Position numbers and translations under genes: made by a program
Part shown: positions 18,193 through 26,491 of the stretch, piece after piece
Layout: each line of letters starts with the position of its first letter
Numbering within the stretch: the stretch's first letter is position 1
Notes under the pieces: model-generated
What the model saw: the letters and a program-made list of their open reading frames with translations, nothing else
Databases searched by the model: none
Told to the model about the DNA's origin: nothing
Source: an uncultured Deferribacteraceae bacterium
GTDB lineage: Bacteria > Chrysiogenota > Deferribacteres > CAMZNJ01
Assembly: GCA_947313855.1 (NCBI GenBank)
Contig: CAMZNS010000038.1
Span: forward strand, 1 to 46,337
Direction of reading: 5' to 3'
Length of the DNA stretch: 46,337 nt

Positions 18193-20895
18193 ATGAGCAC
18201 AGTAGTAGATGTTACGCGAGTTTTTCTTGTTGACGATAGCTTGGCGGTGCATAAAAGTATTACGAGTATCTGCGATTCCATACCATCTGTTGCGTTGAAG
18301 AAATTTTTCGCCATCGAAGACTTAACTGTTGCACTAAAGAACTCCGAGCCCAATATTATCATACTGGATGCCACTATCGAAGGGGTTGTACTAAGCCAAG
18401 CATTGCACCACCTCGAACAGGTTGTTCCAAAACAAACAGGTGTTGTGCTTTTTGGCGACAACGAATCTATCAAAAAATACCTCAAACAACACCATATCCC
18501 CGAACACAGATACCGTATTTTAACAAAACCTCTTACCGCAAAACTACTCGAAGCAGAGATAAACCACCATGCCACTGAGAGGACGAACCACAACCCTGAC
18601 GCTAATACAAAAATGGACGAAAGACCAGACGTTGTAGAAGGGTACGAAGGCTTGGACGGATTGCCCGATGTGTTTGCTGTGGAGTATGGCACAGAGGTGC
18701 ATAACACCACGACTAATCATAACACCACGACTAATCATAACGAAGACAGTATAAATAAACACAGGGGCAGTGAAGATATACTGAATGAAAACACTAGTGT
18801 GCCCGATGATATCAAAGAGATGGCTGAGGAGCAAGGTATGTTGTTTAGAAAGAAAAATAAAAAGGAAGCAAGCAACTTAGGCAATGTGGATAGTGTGGAT
18901 AGTGTGGATAGTGCGGGTAGTGCGGAAGAGGTCGCAAACACAACAAGTGGCGACACACGCACAGACACACTCACAGACACACTCACAGACACACTCACAC
19001 ACCATGATGCACCACAAACCACTGAACAAATAAACTCACAACAGCTTGACGCAATGCTCAAAGGTATGTTTACCGACGAAGAGCTCGCACACATAAAGAA
19101 ACATGCAGAGCTTGAACCGGTGGAAAGCGTGGGGGGCGTTGGTGCTAGCGTTGGCGTGGACGCTGTCATGGGTATGGACGTGGACGCTGGCATGGGTATG
19201 GACGTGGACGCTGATACCGGCACCGGTGCTAGCCTCACTACTGGCACTGCCTTTAGTGCTGGGTTTGGCTCTGGCGTTGATACCGGCACCGACCCTGACC
19301 CTGATGACCTGAAAACACCCGAATACAACCGAGTATCAATACTCGACAACCTCATGAAAGAAGACTACCAGTACTCCACTTTCTTACGCGATAGAGTTTC
19401 ACCCGGCGGAGGGGTCGAACCAATAGGGGGCGACGACCTAGACGATACGGATTTGCATGACGTACACATGAATTTCGATATCGACAATATGGGCGACGAT
19501 ATGGGCGACGATATGGAGGAGTTTTACAGTGCACTAACAACCGATATCGTTGACAACAGCGATATGGATAGCGATACACAAGAAATCACAAGTGCAGCGG
19601 ACTCTTCAGTGGATACATCCGACATGAACGCCATAGACGCAGATATACGAGAACTCGAACAGCTAATCGGCTCGCCTAACCACCAAAAACAGGGGGATGC
19701 AACCCACGATGGAGCACTCCACATCACACCCCTTGACACACCCCACGATGGAGCACCCCACGATGGAGCACCCCACGATGGAGCACCCCACGATGGAGCA
19801 CCCCACGTCACACCCCTTGACACACCCCGCGAAGACACTAGTCAGGGGACGGGGGGAGTATTCGCCAAGGATTTCGATATGTTGGTGGACAACCTTCTAG
19901 AGGAGGGGCTCGGCGACAGCCTACTGCAGGATGGGGGGAAGACAGTAAGCCTCGAGTCTGGTGGATACACCGATATGAATAACATGGGGTACACCGTGAT
20001 GGGCGAACAACCTTTGCAGAACGAAAAATCCCCCTTTGATGTGGAAACAGGAACAGAAGGGGAAGGCTTCAATACAGAAAACCTTAGTGCCGAAAACTTC
20101 AGTGCCGAAAACTTCAGTGCCGAGTCGCTACTCATGGAGGTACCGTTTACCCTGGATGGCACAGCTGTTGCAAATGAAATACCGCCTCGGACTGCACCTG
20201 TAAGCCCCGACCTCCCCGCTGAAGTTATGGGTAACATGGACGACGCAATGGACGCGATGAACGGCATGGACGGCATGGACGCGATGAACGGCATGGACGC
20301 GATGAACGGCATGGACGCGATGGACGGCATGGACGGCATGGACGCGATGAACGGCATGAACGGCATGGACGCTATGAACGGCATGAACGCGATGAACGGC
20401 ATGCCACAAGACGCTCACCAAAATATTGCTGACGATATACTTGGAAAAGGACTCAACATGGGCGAAAGCTTCGACTTCGACGAGGAGTCGACCAACGCAT
20501 ACACACAACCACACACACACCAAGAGATGGACGCCATTGACAACCTGAGGGGTATGTTGGCAACAGACACTAGAGTTGCTACTGTGGATGCTGAAACAGA
20601 GCATCTTGACGGCACCATCGCCGAAACGGGGCTTGATGCACACCTACTGCCGAGCACGCACCAAGATACTTCGCACCAAGATACTTTGTATCAAGATACT
20701 TCGCACCAAGATACTTCGTATCAAGATACTTCGCACCAAGATACTTCGTATCAAGATACCCATGAGCCCCTTGAAACCGTTGTTGCAGAGGCAGTGGAGC
20801 GGTACATGGAGGGTGGCATTAACGAGTCCATAAAGACTGTGATAGAGAAAGTTGTTCGTGAGGAGATTAGGAGGCTTATGGAGACTGGACGCTAA
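18193..20895 (+). CDS. Receiver-domain protein with about 700-aa acidic tandem-repeat disordered region and short C-terminal helical motif
   Basis: N-term REC-like fold (FLVDDS, IIILDATIEG, ILTKPLTAK); repeats DTLTDTLT, MDVDAGMGMDVDA, DGAPHDGAPH, MDAMNGMDGMD, HQDTSHQDT; C-term AVERYMEGGINESIKTVIEKVVREEIRRLME. Confidence 0.75.
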   Translation: MSTVVDVTRVFLVDDSLAVHKSITSICDSIPSVALKKFFAIEDLTVALKNSEPNIIILDATIEGVVLSQALHHLEQVVPKQTGVVLFGDNESIKKYLKQHHIPEHRYRILTKPLTAKLLEAEINHHATERTNHNPDANTKMDERPDVVEGYEGLDGLPDVFAVEYGTEVHNTTTNHNTTTNHNEDSINKHRGSEDILNENTSVPDDIKEMAEEQGMLFRKKNKKEASNLGNVDSVDSVDSAGSAEEVANTTSGDTRTDTLTDTLTDTLTHHDAPQTTEQINSQQLDAMLKGMFTDEELAHIKKHAELEPVESVGGVGASVGVDAVMGMDVDAGMGMDVDADTGTGASLTTGTAFSAGFGSGVDTGTDPDPDDLKTPEYNRVSILDNLMKEDYQYSTFLRDRVSPGGGVEPIGGDDLDDTDLHDVHMNFDIDNMGDDMGDDMEEFYSALTTDIVDNSDMDSDTQEITSAADSSVDTSDMNAIDADIRELEQLIGSPNHQKQGDATHDGALHITPLDTPHDGAPHDGAPHDGAPHDGAPHVTPLDTPREDTSQGTGGVFAKDFDMLVDNLLEEGLGDSLLQDGGKTVSLESGGYTDMNNMGYTVMGEQPLQNEKSPFDVETGTEGEGFNTENLSAENFSAENFSAESLLMEVPFTLDGTAVANEIPPRTAPVSPDLPAEVMGNMDDAMDAMNGMDGMDAMNGMDAMNGMDAMDGMDGMDAMNGMNGMDAMNGMNAMNGMPQDAHQNIADDILGKGLNMGESFDFDEESTNAYTQPHTHQEMDAIDNLRGMLATDTRVATVDAETEHLDGTIAETGLDAHLLPSTHQDTSHQDTLYQDTSHQDTSYQDTSHQDTSYQDTHEPLETVVAEAVERYMEGGINESIKTVIEKVVREEIRRLMETGR
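19735..19830. repeat. 15-bp repeats (caccccacgatggag) flanked by duplicated TCACACCCCTTGACACACCCC
   Basis: Nested higher-order repeat HITPLDTP(HDGAP)4HVTPLDTP. Confidence 0.9.
20237..20402. repeat. In-frame Met-Asp/Met-Asn repeats (MDAMNGMDGMD)n
   Basis: atggacgcgatgaacggc-type units. Confidence 0.9.
20656..20760. repeat. 15-bp repeat (caccaagatacttcg / tatcaagatacttcg), alternating as 30-bp units
   Basis: Encodes (H/Y)QDTS repeats. Confidence 0.9.
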
Positions 20896-20904
20896 AGAGG
20901 CTTC

Positions 20905-21069
20905 CGCCACGACAACGACAACGCCCACGCCCACGACAACGACAACGCCCACGAATACGCCCACGACAACGACAACGCCCACGACAACGACAACGACAAC
21001 GACAACGCCCACGAATACGCCCACGACAACGACAACGACAACGACAACGCCCACGCCCACGAATACGAC
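20905..21069. repeat. GACAAC / GCCCAC / GAATAC hexamer-type tract between the REC protein and the M16 protein
   Basis: Direct reading; in frame with the upstream gene. Confidence 0.92.
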
Positions 21070-21095
21070 AAACAAGCAGATGCTGAGGTGAAGCT

Positions 21096-22361
21096 GTGAC
21101 TCTAAACAATGGACTAAACTTTTATACTTACGGTAGTGACGACGATGGTGGGTATCAAAATAGCTCGTTGGTCAGCTTAGTTATCCTGTTTGCTGGGGGG
21201 CTAACAGCAGAGTACAGCCAAGGTGGATCGAAAAATATTAACGGTGTCGGCTCCCTCTTTGCATCGGTGTGGACAAAGAGCAGCAACCTACTGCCAACAA
21301 TTGAGCACTGTGGCGGCTCACTAGATGTTTCCGTTAGCTCCGACTACCTTTCGCTATGGATATCCATACCATCCCACCACCTACCGGCCATCCAAAGGGA
21401 TTTGGAGGCGTTTCTGCTCAAACCAACACTCCATCCCCATATTTTCGATACGGAAAAAACCTTGTCGGTATTGGACATTCAGGGGGCGGAAGACTCGCCT
21501 CGGTATCGTGCGGGCAAGCTGTTCCGATCCTTCACCTACGCCGGTACACCGTACTCCCTTGCCACCATTGGCACAGAGAGCAGTGTTGGCACCCTCACGT
21601 TAGACGATATCCATGCCTACTACTCCTCCAACATTAAAGGGACGGGATCAGTGGCTGTTCTTGTGGGATCCTACCCCGCCGAGTTCCGCACGTTTCTTGC
21701 TGAAACCCTTGGTGCCATACCGAGTACCGGTTCGGGTGTTGGCGACACCGCGGAGACGCTGTTGTCCGATGCTTACGACTACCTTGTGAAGGAGTCTTAC
21801 AACGAAGCGGCAGACAAGCATACTCAGCAAGCGAAACTATTTATGGCATGGGATGCCCCTGCTGCTAGCGATGTGAAAGGGTTTTTTGCCACGAAAATGT
21901 TAGACGGTGTTTTGTCCACAGGGATGAGTTCCCCCTACTTCAAGAGGCTTCGCGACGAGCGTGGTTACGCCTATGCGGTTTCGTCTCAGTACTCGGCACG
22001 CCGTAATCCGTCACGGTTCGTTGCCACCATAGGCTTGGACTACAGCAATACAACGCAGTGCATACAAGATATTATCCACATCAACAGTAGCGTGAGTCGA
22101 GGGGACGCAATAACACCCGAACGATTGGAGGTTGTTTACAACACAATCGCGAGCTCGATTATGGCAACAAGGGAGAGTGTTGCAGGGATGGCGTTTCAGT
22201 ACGCATTATTTGCCATGGTTGGTGTGGGGAGTCATACGCTGGACACCTACTTGGATGAGCTCAAGAGGGTGACAGTTGCTGAGCTGATGACGCATGCTGA
22301 GAGTATTTTTTCGTCGCCGAAAACAGTATTCATCCTTAAGCCAGCGTCGCCAGCGTCGTAG
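21096..22361 (+). CDS. M16-family (insulinase-like) protein, apparently non-catalytic
   Basis: GTG start; TIEHCGGSLDVSVSSDYLSLWISI, PSRYRAGKLFRSFTYAGTPYS-like region and SSPYFKRLRDERGYAYAVSS R/Y motif, but HxxEH is replaced (INGVGSLFASVWTKSS). Confidence 0.8.
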   Translation: MTLNNGLNFYTYGSDDDGGYQNSSLVSLVILFAGGLTAEYSQGGSKNINGVGSLFASVWTKSSNLLPTIEHCGGSLDVSVSSDYLSLWISIPSHHLPAIQRDLEAFLLKPTLHPHIFDTEKTLSVLDIQGAEDSPRYRAGKLFRSFTYAGTPYSLATIGTESSVGTLTLDDIHAYYSSNIKGTGSVAVLVGSYPAEFRTFLAETLGAIPSTGSGVGDTAETLLSDAYDYLVKESYNEAADKHTQQAKLFMAWDAPAASDVKGFFATKMLDGVLSTGMSSPYFKRLRDERGYAYAVSSQYSARRNPSRFVATIGLDYSNTTQCIQDIIHINSSVSRGDAITPERLEVVYNTIASSIMATRESVAGMAFQYALFAMVGVGSHTLDTYLDELKRVTVAELMTHAESIFSSPKTVFILKPASPAS

Positions 22362-22367
22362 GGTGCC

Positions 22368-22440
22368 GTGATGACTGTGCGTGTGTGCGTGTCGTGATGA
22401 CTGTGCGTGCGTGGCGTGGTGTCGTGATGACTGTGCGTGC
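22368..22440. repeat. 17-nt core CGTGATGACTGTGCGTG x3 (interrupted)
   Basis: Copies at 22368-22384, 22394-22410, 22424-22440. Confidence 0.9.
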
Positions 22441-22500
22441 ACCGAAGCCCCACCCTAATGCTACCCTCCACAAAGTTATGGCGGCAAAATTAGCGATGGG

Positions 22501-22560
22501 GCACAGAAGTCTGCAAGCTAGTGCAGAAGTTCGCAAGCTAGTGCAGAAGTCCGCAAGCTA
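22501..22560. repeat. 20-bp repeat x3 (GTGCAGAAGTYCGCAAGCTA) ending at the fba stop codon
   Basis: Contiguous copies 22501-22520, 22521-22540, 22541-22560. Confidence 0.93.
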
Positions 22561-23535
22561 GCACCTACCAGCAGAGCCCAATAGGTTTTTCATCTTATCT
22601 TTATACAGCTCCACCAAGTCTTCCCTTGCTGGTCCAAGGTATTTACGTGGATCAAATTCACTTGGTTTGTTGTGGAATACTTCGCGTATGCGTCCGGTCA
22701 TGGTAAGTCTGCCATCGGAATCGATGTTCACTTTGCATACAGCCATGGATGCTGCCTTGCGAACTTGATCAGCAGGTACACCAGCGGCGTTGTCCATTTT
22801 GCCACCGTACTGATTGAGTAGCTTTACTGCTTCGACGGGTATTGACGATGCACCGTGTAGCACAATGGGGAAACCGGGTAATCGGCTTTGGCACCCTTCG
22901 AGTATGTCGAAATGTAGTGGTGGTATCTCTTCACCGGGTGCGGGTTTAAATTTGTATGCACCGTGTGATGTTCCGATGGAGATGGCTAGCGAATCCACGC
23001 CTGTTTTTTTGACGAAATCTTCCACCTCTTCAGGGTTTGTGTAGTGGCTTTTTTCGGCAACAACGTCATCTTCGATACCAGCGAGTACGCCGAGCTCTGC
23101 TTCGACAGTAATATCTAGGGGGTGTGCAAATTCTGCAACCTCTTTGGAGATGCGTACATTTTCGTCGTAATCGTAGTGGCTAGCGTCGATCATCACGGAT
23201 GAGAATCCCACAGAGATGGCTCTTTTCACTGTTTCCAACGAATCGCCATGATCGAGGTGTAGTGCGATGGGTACGGGGTTGCCGTTGCTGAGGTCGGAGG
23301 AGTACTGGACAGCGGCTTTTGCAAGGTGCGGGATAAAGCTGTCGGAGATGTAAGACATAGCCCCTTTGGAGAGCTGTATAATCACTGGTGAGCGGGATTC
23401 CGTGGCAGCTTGGATTATTGCTTGTAGTTGCTCCATATTGTTGAAGTTGAGGGCAGGGATTGCGTATCCACCGTCCATGGCTTTTTTGAACATGTCAGCA
23501 GTATTGCTGAGCCCTAAGTCTTTGTAATTAATCAT
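22558..23535 (-). CDS. fba: class II fructose-bisphosphate aldolase
   Basis: PALNFNNMEQLQA, LHLDHGDS, MIDASHYDYDENV, GIEDDV motifs. Confidence 0.93.
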   Translation of the reverse strand: MINYKDLGLSNTADMFKKAMDGGYAIPALNFNNMEQLQAIIQAATESRSPVIIQLSKGAMSYISDSFIPHLAKAAVQYSSDLSNGNPVPIALHLDHGDSLETVKRAISVGFSSVMIDASHYDYDENVRISKEVAEFAHPLDITVEAELGVLAGIEDDVVAEKSHYTNPEEVEDFVKKTGVDSLAISIGTSHGAYKFKPAPGEEIPPLHFDILEGCQSRLPGFPIVLHGASSIPVEAVKLLNQYGGKMDNAAGVPADQVRKAASMAVCKVNIDSDGRLTMTGRIREVFHNKPSEFDPRKYLGPAREDLVELYKDKMKNLLGSAGRC

Positions 23536-23671
23536 AAAACCTCCAAAGCGGTGCTGTTGGGCACCCTCCGATTTTTTTAGTGGAACCTTGCGGTTCAGTG
23601 TAGTCGTAGTTGTTGTTGAGTTGAACTAGGGGCATAAGTTGTTAGGGGTGGCGAGGTGTTTGGTTGCGGAG

Positions 23672-24139
23672 TTAGTTGTCCCTAGTTGCGATGGTTCCTT
23701 GTTGCAGAGCCATTGTAACGTTGAAGCTTGAGTTGAATTTTTTGATATATTCGAGTTCGCCACTTCTGCCTTTGTCGAGGAGGTACCCTGTGAGGAATGC
23801 ACTTGAGGTGTCGTGCAGGGATTGCAGGAGGGCACTAAGCACGCACCAGTAGTGGTTTTGGTGGGTTTCGATATCCAGTGCGAGTGCTTTGGGGGTGAGG
23901 ACGATGTCGTAGTTGTGATCCTTTGCACTGTTGTCGAAGTCTAGGAGTACGTTGGTGACATTTTTGCTGTTACTGCCGTGCAGGAGTAGTGTCAGGGAGT
24001 AGGGTGCGGCAAACCCGTGGGGCATGCGTCCATAGGTTGTGACTTGGTAGTTTGAGGCGGTAACCTCTTCGATGAGGATATTGAAGCATTCGTCGAGTAG
24101 TGCTTGATTGAAGCCGTAGATATCGATTTTGTAGTTCAT
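23672..24139 (-). CDS. Divergent IorB-like (indolepyruvate oxidoreductase beta) subunit
   Basis: ATGA overlap with upstream IorA-like gene; NYKIDIYGFNQALLDECFNILIEEVTASNYQVTTYGRMPHGFAAPYS, weak similarity to the 2-oxoacid:acceptor gamma domain. Confidence 0.5.
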   Translation of the reverse strand: MNYKIDIYGFNQALLDECFNILIEEVTASNYQVTTYGRMPHGFAAPYSLTLLLHGSNSKNVTNVLLDFDNSAKDHNYDIVLTPKALALDIETHQNHYWCVLSALLQSLHDTSSAFLTGYLLDKGRSGELEYIKKFNSSFNVTMALQQGTIATRDN

Positions 24140-25476
24140 TGAATCGCTCCATAAGGGCAGGATATTTTGCAACCGGAACAGCCGACACAGATGTCTGAGA
24201 AGGTTGTAACTTTGCCGTCTTGCAGTACGAGTGCAGGGCATCCGGTGTTGATTATGCATGTTGGTTCTTCGCCATTTGCGGTGCATTTGCATTTTTTGGA
24301 GATGATTTTTTTGCTTTTATTGGCGGGTATGTTGTGGCACGAGTAGGGGAAAAGGAGGGCACTAGTTTGTCGTTTGACAGATTTGAGTGCAGAGGGGGAG
24401 AATACTTTGAAGGATTTGCTACTATCGCCAACAGTGTTGAGGAAGACAATGCCACCGGCGGCGAGTAGGTGTTTGTCGGCTGAGGAGTAGTTGTGTAGGT
24501 GGTCAACAAAAACCATGCTAGAGGGGTCTTTGCTAGTGGAGGCTAGGGATGAGAATTCGCCGAGGCTGACAGTGTTGAGGTTAAAGAAGCGGATAGCTTC
24601 GGGGCAGTTAACATTGGTGTAGATGGAGTTGTTCTCGCCAACACTTTCGGATATTTCGATAAAAGGGCAGCCAGGGCAAAGGTATGATCTGTTGTTGTCG
24701 TTGTTTTTGAGGTGGAAGGTTGTCATACGTTGCCTGAGGTTGAATGGGTAGAGTAGTGCGGATAGGTACTCTTCATCTTTGTCGATTACTCGTCCGGCAG
24801 AGATTTTGTCGTTGATGAGTTGGCATGTGTCTGAGATGGCGTGCGGGGTAATGAATCGAACGAACGAGCCTTCGGAGCTACTGTGGGAGACTATTTCGTT
24901 CCCGAGGATACCGTCAACCCACTTGGGCAGGATGGTGCTTAGGGTTTCATGTGCCAAGGCTTGGGCATCGCTGAGGGTGGCTTGGGTGACAGGTTTGTCG
25001 AGGGCTTGTTCCCATGGTGGGAGGCTGACACGTTCGTGGGAGGAGCTGGTGGTGGTTTCGTTGGTGTAGTCGAAGAGTGCTGTGGTGCCGAGGTAGATGA
25101 CTACGGGGATAAGTGATTTGGATGAAACAAGGGCAGCGGTGTTGACATCTTCGGGTAGGTCGGACAGCTGGCGAGTAAAGATGGTGGGGAAAACAATGGG
25201 GGGTGGCGTTGTGGTAATGATAACGCAGAAGCTACGGGTAAGTCGTTTGAGGGTGGCGTCATGGGCTTGGAGCTGCTCTGTGAACACAATGCTTTTGTTG
25301 CCACCGATGGCACTAGCAATCCCTTGTTGAACAACGCCGGTGTCGGTAGTTGAGCGTAGGTTTTGGTTTGTTGCTGTTGCGATTTTGATGGGGAAGTTGT
25401 AGCTTACGAAGGTGGATTCAAACCCATGGGAGTCGATAATAGTAGATATGGTGTCGATGGTATTTGAATATTTCAT
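24136..25476 (-). CDS. Divergent IorA-like (indolepyruvate ferredoxin oxidoreductase alpha) protein; ORF could extend to 25569
   Basis: LCPGCPFIEISESV (CPGCPH-like) and C-terminal GCPALVLQDGKVTTFSDICVGCSGCKISCPYGAIQ ferredoxin region. Confidence 0.65.
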   Translation of the reverse strand: MKYSNTIDTISTIIDSHGFESTFVSYNFPIKIATATNQNLRSTTDTGVVQQGIASAIGGNKSIVFTEQLQAHDATLKRLTRSFCVIITTTPPPIVFPTIFTRQLSDLPEDVNTAALVSSKSLIPVVIYLGTTALFDYTNETTTSSSHERVSLPPWEQALDKPVTQATLSDAQALAHETLSTILPKWVDGILGNEIVSHSSSEGSFVRFITPHAISDTCQLINDKISAGRVIDKDEEYLSALLYPFNLRQRMTTFHLKNNDNNRSYLCPGCPFIEISESVGENNSIYTNVNCPEAIRFFNLNTVSLGEFSSLASTSKDPSSMVFVDHLHNYSSADKHLLAAGGIVFLNTVGDSSKSFKVFSPSALKSVKRQTSALLFPYSCHNIPANKSKKIISKKCKCTANGEEPTCIINTGCPALVLQDGKVTTFSDICVGCSGCKISCPYGAIQ

Positions 25477-25634
25477 GAGAAAGCAGCCCTCGCTAGTTGT
25501 TTCCCTATGGTAGCACAAAGAAGTTATTACGTCAAGATATATCAACGACGAAGGGGTACTGTTTGACAACCTTGAAGTGCGGAAATGTTTGACTAATGGT
25601 GCTAAATTTATTACACTTTAAACATGTTCGTAAA

Positions 25635-25689
25635 AATAATGCGAAAATAATGCGAAAATAATGCGAAAATGGTGCGAAAATGGTGCGAA
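25635..25689. repeat. 11-bp repeat AATAATGCGAA x3 + AATGGTGCGAA x2
   Basis: Five contiguous 11-nt units. Confidence 0.95.
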
Positions 25690-25711
25690 AATCGCAAGGA
25701 GATGGTGAGGA

Positions 25712-26491
25712 ATGGATAGCTTTAGCTTCCCCCAAGGGGGCGACAATCATAGCTTCGACCACAACTCCGTGGACACGACTAATCAAACCAGCCAAGCCAA
25801 CAAACACTACAACAACCATGGCGAAACGAATGGACACCTGAACCACCACAACATGACAACAGCAGGAATCTTAGTGCAAAAAGGATCCGCTTACTCATGC
25901 ATTTCCGTGCGAACACTATGTCGAAGCGACCTACCCTTTGTGGAAAAATGGCGGAACATGGAGGAGCTACAACAGTACTTCATCTACCAGATACCGGTCA
26001 ACAAACGACTGCTAACACGATGGTTTGAAACCATGGACAAAACCAAAAACCATTACTACGTTATCGAACTCCACAGCAATCACGACAACAATCACGACAA
26101 CAATCACGAAAACAGGGCGGAACACCGAAACAGCACCCAAACAATACCCATAGGCGTTGTCAGTGTCAGCAAGATCAGCAACACACACTCAAGCAATCCG
26201 AAAAGTGGAATAGTCGGAATATACATAGCCTACAGCCCGTTCCGCGGAAAAGGGATAGCACAAGCGGTCATGAACTACATACACCACCTGTATTTTCACG
26301 AAAAAGGCTTGGATCAGCTGGAAGCATGCATACACGATCACAACAAACGATCACAAAAGTTTTTTGCCAAAATGGGGTACACAAAACAAACAGTCGAATG
26401 CAACCACCAACTACATCAAGTTGCCCAAAAACACTGCCTTGAGGTTGTGGCAATACAAAAAGAGAGCTGGCAAAGGGGAACAACAACATGA
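25712..26491 (+). CDS. GNAT-family N-acetyltransferase with NHD-repeat insertion
   Basis: VRTLCRSDLPFVEKWRN, GIYIAYSPFRGKGIAQAVMNYI, HNKRSQKFFAKMGY; insertion SNHDNNHDNNHENRAEHRN from a 12-bp repeat. Confidence 0.82.
   Translation: MDSFSFPQGGDNHSFDHNSVDTTNQTSQANKHYNNHGETNGHLNHHNMTTAGILVQKGSAYSCISVRTLCRSDLPFVEKWRNMEELQQYFIYQIPVNKRLLTRWFETMDKTKNHYYVIELHSNHDNNHDNNHENRAEHRNSTQTIPIGVVSVSKISNTHSSNPKSGIVGIYIAYSPFRGKGIAQAVMNYIHHLYFHEKGLDQLEACIHDHNKRSQKFFAKMGYTKQTVECNHQLHQVAQKHCLEVVAIQKESWQRGTTT

Noticed and set aside
20644-21075. Minus-strand ORF MFVVFVGVGVVVVVV... and plus-strand TTTTTPTPTTTT ORF (20852-21091)
   Set aside because: Both result from the GACAAC/GCCCAC repeat being open in multiple frames; the frame continuous with the scaffold gene is better supported by the GTGA junction.
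22501-22560. CRISPR array
   Set aside because: Three 20-bp units are directly contiguous with no spacers, and no cas genes are present.
23550-23605. Possible terminator between iorB-like gene and fba (GGTGC/GCACC and GAACC-TTGC-GGTTC)
   Set aside because: Short stems, and the T-run is on the wrong side for the minus-strand operon; not strong enough to call.
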